Positions 25,594 to 35,100 of a DNA stretch of 60,445 nucleotides are shown here, one piece after another (position 1 is the stretch's first letter; the number at the start of each line of letters is the position of its first letter). The notes under the pieces were generated by a model. It saw nothing but the letters and a program-made list of their open reading frames with translations, was not told the DNA's origin and searched no databases. The stretch comes from Streptomyces sp. Ru73 (GTDB taxonomy: Bacteria; Actinomycetota; Actinomycetes; Streptomycetales; Streptomycetaceae). A program made the translations under genes and the position numbers. Where the stretch lies: positions 1 to 60,445 of the forward strand of contig NZ_PQSQ01000044.1 in the NCBI RefSeq assembly GCF_002920575.1, given 5' to 3'.

Positions 25594-26685
25594 CTACTTG
25601 ATGCCGGCTTCCTCGCAGGCCTTCTTGTAGTCCGCGGTGCAGAGCTGGCTCGCCTTGTAGACCTTGTCCTTGATGATCGTGTCCTTGATGTCGTCCTTGG
25701 TCACGATCTGCGCGTCGTACAGCTTCGCCGGGATGCCCTTGACCTCGCCGCTGAGGCTGTCGACCTTGTCCGGGGTGACGGAGCCGAGCTTCTCGCCCTT
25801 CAGGAGCTTGACCGCGACCTCGGCGGTGGTCTCCGCCTGCGGCTTGATCTGCTTGTAGATGGTGAAGGCCTGCTCGCCCTTCAGGATCCGCTGCAGACCG
25901 GCCAGCTCGGCGTCCTGGCCGCCGACCGGGACGTCGATGTTCCGCTGCTTCAGGGCGGTGAGGATGCCGCCCGCCATGCCGTCGTTGGCGGAGTAGACGC
26001 CCTGGAAGCCGTCCTTGCCGAGCGCGTCGATCGCCGAGTTCATCTTCTTGTTGGCCTCGTCCGGCGACCAGTCCGGGATGTCCTGCTCGTAAGCGATCTT
26101 CTTGACCTGCTTGTCGAGGACGGAGTGCGCGCCCTTCTTGAAGAACGGGGCGTTCGGGTCGGTCGGCGAGCCGTTGATCATGACAACGTTGGCATCCTTG
26201 GCGTCGCTGCCCAGGGCCTTGACCAGGCCCTCGCCCTGGAGGCGGCCGATCTTCTCGTTGTCGTAGGAGACATAGGCCGAGATCTTGCCCTCGGCGAGGC
26301 GGTCGTAAGCGACGACCTTGACGCCCTTCTTGGCCGCCTGGTTCACCCAGGACTTGGTGGCCTTGAAGTCGACCGAGTCCAGGATGATCACCTTGACGCC
26401 CTGCGTGATCAGCGCGTCGAACTGCTTCTTCTGGGTCTCGGTCTCCTGCGCGGCGTTGTTGTACTTCACCACGCAGTCGGAGCAGAGCTCCTTGATCTTG
26501 TTCTCGATGTACGGGCGGTCGAAGGTCTCGTAGCGCGTGGTCTTGTTCTCCGGCAGCAACAGGCCGATGGTCTTGTTGTCACCACCGCTGTCGCCGCCGC
26601 TGCCGGCCTTGCCGCAGGCGGCCACGGTCACGGCCATGGAGACCGCGGTGGTGGCTATGACGACGCGACGCACAAATGCGTTCAT
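25594..26685 (-). CDS. xylF: Xylose-type sugar-binding lipoprotein XylF
   Basis: A 363-residue periplasmic-binding-type lipoprotein. The leader ends in the lipobox VAAC near residue 22, then a Gly/Ser/Asp linker. The mature domain resembles XylF/RbsB (KTIGLLLPENKTTRYETFDRPY; VIILDSVDFKATKSWVNQAAKKGVKVVAYDRLAEG; VYSANDGMAGGILTAL; VGGQDAELAGLQRIL). The start at 26685 is chosen because GGGAGGG lies 9 bases upstream; an ATG at 26706 precedes that site. It delivers sugar to XylGH. The upstream gap holds two candidate operators, and rok7B7 lies immediately upstream on the same strand. Confidence 0.92.
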   Translation of the reverse strand: MNAFVRRVVIATTAVSMAVTVAACGKAGSGGDSGGDNKTIGLLLPENKTTRYETFDRPYIENKIKELCSDCVVKYNNAAQETETQKKQFDALITQGVKVIILDSVDFKATKSWVNQAAKKGVKVVAYDRLAEGKISAYVSYDNEKIGRLQGEGLVKALGSDAKDANVVMINGSPTDPNAPFFKKGAHSVLDKQVKKIAYEQDIPDWSPDEANKKMNSAIDALGKDGFQGVYSANDGMAGGILTALKQRNIDVPVGGQDAELAGLQRILKGEQAFTIYKQIKPQAETTAEVAVKLLKGEKLGSVTPDKVDSLSGEVKGIPAKLYDAQIVTKDDIKDTIIKDKVYKASQLCTADYKKACEEAGIK

Positions 26686-26759
26686 GGGGATGGCCCTCCC
26701 TGACATGGCCGCGTCCTTGCGGCCGAGGTGCTTGGAGTCAACTCGGCCGCTCGCAGGGC

Positions 26760-26798
26760 GTCAAGGAGTAAATCCTTAACGAGATGACAACGGTGCCA
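26760..26798. promoter_or_regulatory. Candidate ROK and LacI-type operators upstream of xylF
   Basis: Two sites lie 75 bp upstream of the xylF start. The first, at 26760-26780, has arms GTCAAGGA and TCCTTAAC around GTAAA (one mismatch) and is my candidate Rok7B7 operator. The second, TGACAACGGTGCCA at 26785-26798, fits the LacI-family pattern TGNNANCGNTNNCA. Confidence 0.6.
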
Positions 26799-26873
26799 TC
26801 CGTTAGCTGTCTGAACTCAGAGTGCGCCCCGGCGGTGCCCGGGCGCCCTTTTCCCTTCAGACAATGGCGCGCT

Positions 26874-28073
26874 TCAGGCAAGGGCGGGAGCGTCCGGGCT
26901 GAGCGACCCGTCCAGCAGCGTGGAGTCCCCCATCTCGCTGAGCACCAGCGCCAGCGCGCCGAGCACCTCCGCCCGGCCGCCCAGCGTGCCCGGTACGACG
27001 CTCAGCTGCCGCGCCGCACTGGGAATGGCGTACCGCGACACCGACTCCCGTATCGGCGCCAGCACCAGCTCACCGGCCTCGGCCAGGTCGCCGCCGAGCA
27101 CCACCCGGCTGGGGTTCAGCAGGTTGCACAGGTTCGCCACGCCGCTGCCGATGTGCCGGCCGACGTCCGCGATGACCCGGCGGCAGCCCGGGTCGCCGTC
27201 CCGGGCCAGCTGGACCACGCCCGGCATGGTCAGATCCGGGCCGTGGGCCGGCTCCAGCAGCGGCAGCACGTACCGGGCCGAGGCGAAGGTCTCCAGGCAG
27301 CCGCGGTTGCCGCAGCGGCACACCGGCCCCGACTCGTCCAGCGTGATGTGCCCGATCTCGCCCGCCGTGCCGCCCGGACCGCGGTAGATCTGCCCGCTGA
27401 TCACCAGCCCGGCGCCGACGCCGCTGGCCACCTTGATGTACGCGAGGTCGGCGGCGCCGCGGCCCGCGCCCCACACCAGCTCGCCGAGCGCGCCGAGGTT
27501 GGCGTCGTTGTCGACGTGCACCGGCACGCCCAGCCGGGCCGACAGCTCCTCGCCCGGGTTCGTGCCCGTCCAGCCCGGCAGGATCGCGGTCGAGCCGAGC
27601 GTCCCGGAGACCACGTCGATCGGGCCCGGCACGCCCAGGCCCACCCCGACGACCTTGGACCGGTCGATGCCGGTCGTCTCCACCAGCCGGCTGACCAGCT
27701 GCTCGGCCCGGTCGAAGCCCTCGGCCGCGGAGGCGTCCACGTCGATGGGCTCGGACTCCTCGGCGAGCACCTGGTGCGCGAGGTTGCCGACCGCGACCCG
27801 CAGGTGGCTGTGGCCGAAGTCGACGCCGACCACGACGCCCGCGTCGCCGGAGAGGGAGACGCTGCGGGCTCTGCGGCCACCCGCCGAGGTGGGCGTGACC
27901 TGGACGGTCCCGCCGTCCTTCAGCTCCCGCACGATGTTGGAGACGGTGGCCGCCGACAGCCCTGTGGTCCGGGCGATCTCCGCCTGGGTGAGCGATCCCG
28001 CCATCCGTACGGCACGCACGACCCGCTCCAGATTGGCCCGGTGCAGCGAGGACTGCGACCCCGGAGTCTCCAT
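26874..28073 (-). CDS. rok7B7: ROK-family transcriptional regulator Rok7B7
   Basis: A 399-residue ROK repressor. The winged helix-turn-helix is residues about 15-70 (SLTQAEIARTTGLSAATVSNIVREL). The kinase-like fold begins near 80 (VVVGVDFGHSHLRVAVGNL) with VGVGLGVPGPID. The ROK zinc site is GPVCRCGNRGCLETFASARY. In S. coelicolor the ortholog next to xylFGH is known to repress xylose transport and to affect carbon catabolite control and antibiotics. The ATG at 28073 is preferred; an in-frame GTG at 28085 directly abuts the GGCGGGA site. It is co-directional with xylF. Confidence 0.9.
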   Translation of the reverse strand: METPGSQSSLHRANLERVVRAVRMAGSLTQAEIARTTGLSAATVSNIVRELKDGGTVQVTPTSAGGRRARSVSLSGDAGVVVGVDFGHSHLRVAVGNLAHQVLAEESEPIDVDASAAEGFDRAEQLVSRLVETTGIDRSKVVGVGLGVPGPIDVVSGTLGSTAILPGWTGTNPGEELSARLGVPVHVDNDANLGALGELVWGAGRGAADLAYIKVASGVGAGLVISGQIYRGPGGTAGEIGHITLDESGPVCRCGNRGCLETFASARYVLPLLEPAHGPDLTMPGVVQLARDGDPGCRRVIADVGRHIGSGVANLCNLLNPSRVVLGGDLAEAGELVLAPIRESVSRYAIPSAARQLSVVPGTLGGRAEVLGALALVLSEMGDSTLLDGSLSPDAPALA

Positions 28074-28329
28074 CGACTCATCCACTCCCGCCTGCCGCGG
28101 GCGGCACGACGACCGCCCGCCGGCCGGGCCGCGTCAACGGGGCCCGGCTTGTCTCCAACATGTGAATCTAAGCTGAGCTGCCCGGGTCCGCTCCCGTCAA
28201 GTCCTCGACCGCAGGAGGGCGCATATCCACGCTCGACGGCCGACGCGCCGCGTGGACACGCCCGCGGGCCTCCCGCCGCGGGCCGGCGGCGGAAGGCCCC
28301 TGGTGATCGGTACGGACGGCTGCGCCCCG

Positions 28330-29310
28330 CTACTTCACCGCCCCCGCGGTCAGGCCCGCGACCACCTGCCGCTGGAAGACGATGTACGCGGCGAGCACCG
28401 GCAGCATCGCGATGGTCAGGCCCGCGAACAGCCCCGACCAGTCGCCCTTGTACCCCTGGCTGACCGCCAGCGCGACCAGGCCCTGGGTCAGCACCTTCTT
28501 GTTGGGGTCGCCGACGTTGAGGACCGTGGGCAGCAGGTACTGGTTCCACTGGCCCAGGAAGTTGAAGATGCCGACGCTGATCAGGCCGGGCTTGGCCATC
28601 GGCAGCATCACCTGGAAGAAGGTCCTGGCGTGCGAGGCCCCGTCGATGAGCGCGGCCTCCGCCACCGAGGTCGGCAGCGTGCGGAAGAAGCCGCTCAGGA
28701 AGAAGACGGTGAACGGCAGCGAGTAGGCGATGTAGACCAGGATCAGGCCGTGGTAGGTGTCCAGCAGGGCCATGTTCTTCATGACGAAGAACAGCGGGAC
28801 CAGCGCGAGGATCACCGGGAAGCCCATGCCGCCCACGAACAGGAAGTAGATGAAGCGGTTCCCGCGGAACTCGAAGCGGGCCAGGACGTACGCGGCCATC
28901 GACCCGAGCAGCATCGTGCCGACCAGCGAACCGCCCACCACGATGAGGGAGTTCGCGAAGTACTGGGCCATGTTGGCCTTTTCCCAGGCCCGCGCCCAGT
29001 TCTCGAAGTGCAGCGCGGACGGCAGGCCCCAGGGCGAACCGAAGATCTCCGTGTCGTCCTTGAAGGAGCTGACCACCGCCCACAGCAGCGGCATGGTGAC
29101 GAGGATGCCCCAGATCACCAGCACGCCGTGCGAGAAGACGTTCAGCACGCCGCCCTCGCCGCCGTTGCGCCGCCGCGGGCCCCTGCCCGCGGGGGCGTGC
29201 GGCTCCGGCGCGGCCGCGCCGCCCGCTCCCGCACCGCCGGCCGGCACGACGCCCTGCGCGGCGTCCTTCCTGACGCCCTGGAGCTCGGGGGGATCGGTCT
29301 GTGCGGTCAT
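28330..29310 (-). CDS. ngcG: N-acetylglucosamine/chitobiose ABC transporter permease NgcG
   Basis: A 326-residue carbohydrate ABC permease of the MalG type. A Pro/Gly/Ala-rich N-terminus of about 50 residues precedes six membrane helices. The EAA loop is EAALIDGASHARTFFQVMLPMAKPGL near residue 225. The ATG sits in a TGATG overlap with the ngcF stop, so the pair is coupled. No ATPase gene is present, as is usual for this class, which shares MsiK. Substrate assignment rests on synteny and NgcE similarity. The 256-bp gap downstream to rok7B7 holds an imperfect GC-rich hairpin (about 28266-28300) and the rok7B7 promoter region. Confidence 0.88.
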   Translation of the reverse strand: MTAQTDPPELQGVRKDAAQGVVPAGGAGAGGAAAPEPHAPAGRGPRRRNGGEGGVLNVFSHGVLVIWGILVTMPLLWAVVSSFKDDTEIFGSPWGLPSALHFENWARAWEKANMAQYFANSLIVVGGSLVGTMLLGSMAAYVLARFEFRGNRFIYFLFVGGMGFPVILALVPLFFVMKNMALLDTYHGLILVYIAYSLPFTVFFLSGFFRTLPTSVAEAALIDGASHARTFFQVMLPMAKPGLISVGIFNFLGQWNQYLLPTVLNVGDPNKKVLTQGLVALAVSQGYKGDWSGLFAGLTIAMLPVLAAYIVFQRQVVAGLTAGAVK

Positions 29311-30233
29311 CAGAACTCCAGTCGCTCTCGACGGCCCAGCCGCATGACGACGGCCGCGAAGATCAGGGTGACGATGAGCAGCGAGACGCCGATCGCGGTG
29401 GCGTAGCCGGCCTGACCGTCACGGAAGGTCTTCTGGTAGACGTACAGCGGCAGTACTTCCGTCGAGTAGTCCGGGCCGCCCGGGCCGACGCTCATGATCT
29501 GCACGAACGCGAAGGCCGACACGTCCAGGGCCAGGATTCCCATGTAGATCCAGCCGGTCTGCACGGTGTCCCAGAGCAGCGGCAGGGTGATGCGGAAGAA
29601 CGTGTTGAAGCGGTTCGCGCCGTCCAGCAGCGCGGCCTCGTAGAAGTCCTTGGGGATGGAGCTCATCCCGGCGGAGAAGAGGACGACGTAGAAGCCGACG
29701 TTGGCCCACACCATCGCCGCCATGACGCACCACAGCGCGAGCTGCGGGTCGCCCAGCCAGTTCGGCTGCACGGCGTCCAGGCCGACGGCGGAGAAGAAGG
29801 AGTTGAGCGCGCCGCTCTCCGGGTTGTACGCGAACTGGAAGAGCAGGGCGACGATCGGGACCGACAGCACCTGCGGGAAGAAGTAGAGGATTTTGTACGC
29901 GCCCGAACCGCGCACCCCGCCGATGACCGCCTTCTTCTTGCGGCGGCCACCGACGTTGAGCATGAACGCGAAGAACAGTCCGAGCGAAAGGGTCACCACC
30001 GGCAGCAGCAGGAGCAGGGTCACGCTGTTGCCCACCGCTGACCAGAACACGCCGTCCTGGAAAAGCCGCGTGTAGTTGCCGAACCCGACCATCGAGAAAT
30101 CGGGGCTCAGTCCCGTCCAGTCCGTGAAGGAGTAGTAAATCGCCTGCACGAACGGGGAGATGACGAAGACCGCGTAGATGGCCAGCGGAAGGACCAGGAA
30201 CCCGGCGATGAAGCGGTATTTACCGTGCTGCAT
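29310..30233 (-). CDS. ngcF: N-acetylglucosamine/chitobiose ABC transporter permease NgcF
   Basis: A 307-residue MalF-type permease with six predicted helices, the first at residues about 9-30 (FIAGFLVLPLAIYAVFVISPFVQ). The EAA loop is YEAALLDGANRFNTFFRITLPLLWDT. The C-terminal helix ends LIFAAVVMRLGRRERLEF. It pairs with NgcG to form the channel for sugars delivered by NgcE. The ATG at 30233 lies 61 bp after ngcE and the stop overlaps ngcG. Confidence 0.9.
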   Translation of the reverse strand: MQHGKYRFIAGFLVLPLAIYAVFVISPFVQAIYYSFTDWTGLSPDFSMVGFGNYTRLFQDGVFWSAVGNSVTLLLLLPVVTLSLGLFFAFMLNVGGRRKKKAVIGGVRGSGAYKILYFFPQVLSVPIVALLFQFAYNPESGALNSFFSAVGLDAVQPNWLGDPQLALWCVMAAMVWANVGFYVVLFSAGMSSIPKDFYEAALLDGANRFNTFFRITLPLLWDTVQTGWIYMGILALDVSAFAFVQIMSVGPGGPDYSTEVLPLYVYQKTFRDGQAGYATAIGVSLLIVTLIFAAVVMRLGRRERLEF

Positions 30234-30294
30234 GACGTACGATTCCGTTCTTATCCTGCGGCGGCTGCCGCTGGTGACACAGCGAATTCGTCGG

Positions 30295-31737
30295 TCAGCG
30301 CTTGTACTTCTTGATGCTGGGGTCCTTCCGGGTCTCGTCCGCGTACTTCTGGATCTTGTTGATGGCCTCGGCGGGCGTCATCCGGCCGGCCATCATCTCG
30401 CCGATGCAGCCGACGCCGATCTTCTCCTTCTGCAGGGCCACGTACCAGTCCTGCAGACGGGGGTTGAGGACGTTCTTGCCGGCCTTCTCCAGGGCCTGCT
30501 GCGCGGACGCCAGACCCGGCGGGAGCGTCAGCCCCTCGGTGCCGCCGTTCAGCGAGGTGAGCGAGGAGACCTGCTTGGTGAAGTTCTTGGACGCCTTCTC
30601 GCCGAGCATGATGCGCAGCAGTTCCATGCCGCCCTCGGGGTTCTTCGCCTGCTTGGGGACGATGAACGGCTCGCCGCCGGACGCCCAGAGGGTGCCGAAC
30701 GGCATCTTGTCCGAGGCGGAGAGGCTGGAGGGGGCGCCCACGGCCAGGTCGAAGTTGCCGGCCTTGTCGATCTGCTTGCCGGACTCGTTCTCCACCCAGG
30801 AGCCGTTGGGGATGAACAGCGCCTTGCCCTCGGCCCACGCCTTCTGCGACTGCAGGTGGTCCAGGCCCGGGCTGCCCTTGAGGATGTAGCCCTTCTTGTA
30901 CAGCTCGTAGTACGCCTCGAAGGCGGCGCGGACCGCGGGGTCCTTCCAGGCACCCGGCTCCAGGTTGTCGATCCGGCGCAGCACCTCGGCGCCGCCGATC
31001 TTGGCGATGAAGGGGTAGAGGCTGAACGGCACGTAGTACGGGTACTTGCCGGGGTACGTCCAGCCCGCGACGCCCTTCTTCTTGGCCTTCGCGCAGAGCG
31101 CGAGCATCTCGTCCCAGGTCTCCGGGTACTCCGCGTCCAGCTTCTTCAGGTTCGTCTTGGAGTACCAGACGCCGTAGACGGTGTAGGCGTAGTACAGGGT
31201 CAGGATCTGCGAGCCGCCGAACTGGCCCATCTCCACGACGCCGGGACGCAGCGTGTCGCGGACCTTCTTCGACGGGTCGTCGACCGAGGGCGCGTCCAGC
31301 AGGGGCGTCAGGTCCGTCAGCTGGTCCTTGCTGACCAGGGTGGAGAAGTCCATCTGCTCCGCACCGGAGTTGTCCACCAGGTCGGGCGGGTTGCCGCCGT
31401 TGAAGCGGGGCTGCAGGGTGGACTGGATCTTCTGCGTGGACGCGTGCTTGATCTTGCCCTTGGTCTTGGGGTACGCGGCGACGAACATCGCCTCGGCGTC
31501 CCTGGCGTATTTCTCGCCGAAGCCGCCGTCGAAGATGACCACGTCCAAAGGCGCGCTCTCATTCACGGCGAGCGGGTTCTTCGCGGACTTGGTGCCCTTG
31601 TTCACCTTGTCGCCGCCGCCGCTGTCGCCGCCGCTCGCGCACGAGGCGAGCATGCTCATCGTCGGAACGGCGAACACTCCGAGCGCCACGGACCGCTTGA
31701 TCAGATCGCGACGGCTGGTTTCTGAGGTGGATCCCAT
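30295..31737 (-). CDS. ngcE: N-acetylglucosamine/chitobiose-binding lipoprotein NgcE
   Basis: A 480-residue solute-binding lipoprotein. The leader has a twin-arginine motif (SRRDLIKRS) and the lipobox LASC near residue 33, suggesting Tat export followed by lipidation. The mature extracellular-binding-protein fold includes LDVVIFDGGFGEKYARDAEAMF, STLQPRFNGGNPPDLVDNSGAEQMDF and FAVSP-like C-terminal helices. NgcE of S. olivaceoviridis binds GlcNAc and chitobiose. The start at 31737 follows GGCGAGGA; the upstream ATG at 31785 would bury the leader. A DasR-like site lies about 190 bp upstream. Confidence 0.9.
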   Translation of the reverse strand: MGSTSETSRRDLIKRSVALGVFAVPTMSMLASCASGGDSGGGDKVNKGTKSAKNPLAVNESAPLDVVIFDGGFGEKYARDAEAMFVAAYPKTKGKIKHASTQKIQSTLQPRFNGGNPPDLVDNSGAEQMDFSTLVSKDQLTDLTPLLDAPSVDDPSKKVRDTLRPGVVEMGQFGGSQILTLYYAYTVYGVWYSKTNLKKLDAEYPETWDEMLALCAKAKKKGVAGWTYPGKYPYYVPFSLYPFIAKIGGAEVLRRIDNLEPGAWKDPAVRAAFEAYYELYKKGYILKGSPGLDHLQSQKAWAEGKALFIPNGSWVENESGKQIDKAGNFDLAVGAPSSLSASDKMPFGTLWASGGEPFIVPKQAKNPEGGMELLRIMLGEKASKNFTKQVSSLTSLNGGTEGLTLPPGLASAQQALEKAGKNVLNPRLQDWYVALQKEKIGVGCIGEMMAGRMTPAEAINKIQKYADETRKDPSIKKYKR

Positions 31738-31924
31738 GCTCAAGTCCTCGCCTTCTCCAGGACTCAGGCGGTGTACCGGAGCCACCCCGGCACCGCGGGT
31801 CAGATGCAGCTGAGTTGTACGGGATGTGCACCGGGCGCGCTAGAGATACGCAGGGAAAACGTGGTGCTCCCCGCTGATGTCCCCCGGATCCGACGGCTTG
31901 AAGCGCACAGCCATTCGGACGCCG

Positions 31925-31940
31925 ACAGGTATAGTCCACT
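31925..31940. promoter_or_regulatory. DasR-responsive element (dre)-like site upstream of ngcE
   Basis: ACAGGTATAGTCCACT matches the 16-bp dre consensus ACTGGTCTAGACCACT at 13 positions and keeps the palindromic layout. DasR is the GlcNAc-responsive GntR regulator of chitin and amino-sugar genes, which fits ngcEFG. It lies within the 422-bp gap 31738-32159 between ngcE and the divergent mannosidase gene. Confidence 0.65.
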
Positions 31941-32104
31941 TCACACGGACGGGGCAAGATCAAAAGCAGCACCGGCCGCCAGTCTTTCCCGAGTTGAGAC
32001 CTCGTCGGCATGCACGGAACGGCGGGGCGGCATTTCCGCCACCTCATACGGCTCCCTTGACACCAAAGGCCGCACCGCTGTTGGTTATCTCTGCACCGCA
32101 GATA

Positions 32105-32118
32105 TGACAACGATGTCA
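32105..32118. promoter_or_regulatory. LacI-type operator upstream of the GH92 gene
   Basis: TGACA-ACGA-TGTCA is a perfect inverted repeat fitting the LacI-family pattern TGNNANCGNTNNCA. It lies 42 bp before the GTG start, and a near-identical site lies upstream of xylF. Confidence 0.6.
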
Positions 32119-32159
32119 GCCGACCTGCCGGCAGAGCCCGGAAGAGTGGAGAAGCTCGC

Positions 32160-35100
32160 GTGCGGCACAGACACCTGCGGGGGAGCAGCCGTCCCGTCGC
32201 CCTGGCGGCGGCAGCCCTCCTGACCGTGACGGCACAGGGCGCGGCCGTGGCCGCACCCGCCACCCCTCACGCACCACCCGGCGGACCGGCGGAGTTCGCC
32301 TCGTCCTTCGAGTCCGGGCAGCCCGCGCCGGACTGGCGCGACACCGCCGAGAAGACCGCCGACGGCACCCCGAAGGTCTCCGGGGTTCACCCCGAGGGCG
32401 CCACCGCGCCCGGCATGACCAGCCGGGTCGACACCGGCCCCACGGACTCCCCCACCGCGAAGCGGAACGCCGGCTTCACCGGCACGCACGCGCTGCGCTA
32501 CGGCGGCACGCACACCGCCGAGGGCCACGGCTACGCGTACAACAAGCTGTTCGACGTGGACGTGCCGGTGCGCCCCGACACGGTCCTGTCCTACAAGCTC
32601 TTCCCCGAAATGGCCGGATCGGCGCGTGACTACCGCGCCACCCAGGTCTCCGTGGACCTCGCCTTCACCGACGGCACCTACCTCAGCGACCTGAAGCCGG
32701 CCGACGCCAACGGCGCTCCGCTCACCCCGCAGGGCCAGGGCGCGGCCAAGACGCTCTACGTCAATCAGTGGAACAACCGCGAGTCGCGGATCGGAGCGGT
32801 GGCCGCCGGAAAGACGGTCGACCGCATCCTCCTCGCGTACGACGCGCCCAAGGGCACCGGGGACTTCCGCGGCTGGCTGGACGATGTGTCACTGGCCCCG
32901 GCAAAGCCGGAGAAGCCGCTCGCGCACCTCGCCGACTACGCCTCCACCGTGCGCGGCACGAACTCCAGCGGCAGCTTCTCGCGCGGCAACACCTTCCCCG
33001 CGACCGCCGTCCCCAACGGCTTCAACTTCTGGACGCCGGTGACCAACGCCGGTTCCCAGGACTGGCTTTACGAGTACGCGCGCAAGAACAACGCCGACAA
33101 CCTCCCCACGCTCCAGGCGTTCAGCGCCAGCCACGAGCCCAGCCCCTGGATGGGCGACCGGCAGACCTTCCAGGTGATGCCGTCCGCCGCGGCCGGCACC
33201 CCCGACGTCTCCCGCACCGCCCGCGCGCTCCCCTTCCACCACTCCCGCGAGACGGCGAAGCCGCACTACTACGGCGTCACCTTCGACAACGGGCTGAAGA
33301 CCGAGATCGCGCCCACCGACCACGCCGCGATGATGAAGTTCACCTTTCCGGGTGCGGACGCGAGCCTGATCTTCGACAACGTCAACAACAAGGGCGGGCT
33401 GTCGCTCGACACCGAAAAGGGCGTGGTCACCGGCTTCTCCGACGTCAAGAGCGGGCTGTCAACCGGCGCCACCCGGCTGTTCGTGTACGCCGTCTTCGAC
33501 GCGCCCGTCACCGCCGGCGGCAAGCTCTCCGGGGGCGGCGGCCCCGACGTCACCGGCTATCTGCGCTTCAGGCCGGGTGCCGACCGCACGGTCACGATGC
33601 GCATCGCCACCTCCCTCATCAGCGTGGACCAGGCGAAGGCGAACCTCCGCCAGGAGATCGCCGACGACGCCTCGTTCGCCTCGGTCCGGGACCGCGCCCG
33701 CGCGCAGTGGGACGACATCCTCGGCCGCATCGAGGTCGAGGGCGCGAGCCGTGACCAGCTGACCACCCTCTACTCCAGCCTGTACCGGCTCTACCTCTAC
33801 CCCAACTCCGGTTCGGAGAAGGTGGACGGAGAGCAGCGCTACGCCAGCCCCTTCTCCCCCGCGACCGGCCCCGACACCCCCACGCACACCGGCTCGAAGA
33901 TCGTCGACGGCCAGGTGCACGTGAACAACGGCTTCTGGGACACCTACCGGACCACCTGGCCCGCGTACTCCTTCCTCACCCCGAAGCGGGCCGGCGAGCT
34001 GGCCGACGGGTTCGTCCAGCAGTACAAGGACGGCGGCTGGATCTCCCGCTGGTCCTCCCCCGGCTACGCCGACCTCATGACCGGCACCAGCTCCGACGTG
34101 GCCTTCGCCGACGCCTACGGCAAGGGCGTGCGCTTCGACGCGAAGGCGGCCTACGAGGCGGCGCTGAAGAACGCCACGGTCGCCCCGCCGAGCCCCGGCG
34201 TCGGCCGCAAGGGCATGAACACCTCGCCCTTCCTCGGCTACACCTCCACCAGGACCAAGGAGGGCCTGTCCTGGGCCCTGGAGGGCTACCTCAACGACTT
34301 CGGCATCGCCCGGATGGGCCAGGCGCTCTACAAGAAGACCCACGAGAAGCGCTACAAGGAGGAGTCCGCCTACTTCCTGGACCGCGCCCGGGACTACGTG
34401 AAGCTCTTCGACGACCGCGTCGGCTTCTTCCAGGGCAGGGACGAGCAGGGCGACTGGCGGCTGTCGCCGGAGAAGTACGACCCGCGGGTGTGGGGCTACG
34501 ACTACACCGAGACCAACGGCTGGACCTTCGCCTTCACCGCCCCGCAGGACCTCAGGGGCCTCGCCAACCTCTACGGCGGCCGCGCGGGCCTGGCCAAGAA
34601 GCTGGACACGTACTTCGCCACGCCGGAGACCGGCACCAAGGAGTTCGCCGGCAGCTACGGCGGCGTCATCCACGAGATGACCGAGGCCCGCGACACCCGG
34701 ATGGGCATGTACGGCCACAGCAACCAGCCCTCCCACCACATCGCGTACGCCTACGACGCGGCCGGGCAGCCGTGGAAAACCCAGGAGAAGGTCCGCGAGG
34801 TGCTCTCCCGGCTCTACCTCGGCAGCGAGATCGGCCAGGGCTACCCGGGCGACGAGGACAACGGCGAGATGTCCGCCTGGTACGTCTTCAGCGCCCTCGG
34901 CTTCTACCCGCTGGTGATGGGCGCCCCGGAGTACGCGATCGGCTCGCCGCTCTTCACCAAGGCCACCGTGCATCTGGAGAACGGCCGGGACCTGGTCATC
35001 AAGGCGCCCGGGAACAGCGCCCGGAACGTCTACGTGCAGGGCGTGAAGGTCAACGGCAAGTCCTGGAACTCCACGGCGCTCCCGCACTCCGTCCTTGCCC

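Noticed and set aside
31559..32263. Minus-strand frame spanning the ngcE promoter into GH92
   Set aside because: It overlaps the ngcE 5' end in another frame and the regulatory region; the translation is low-complexity with no domain.
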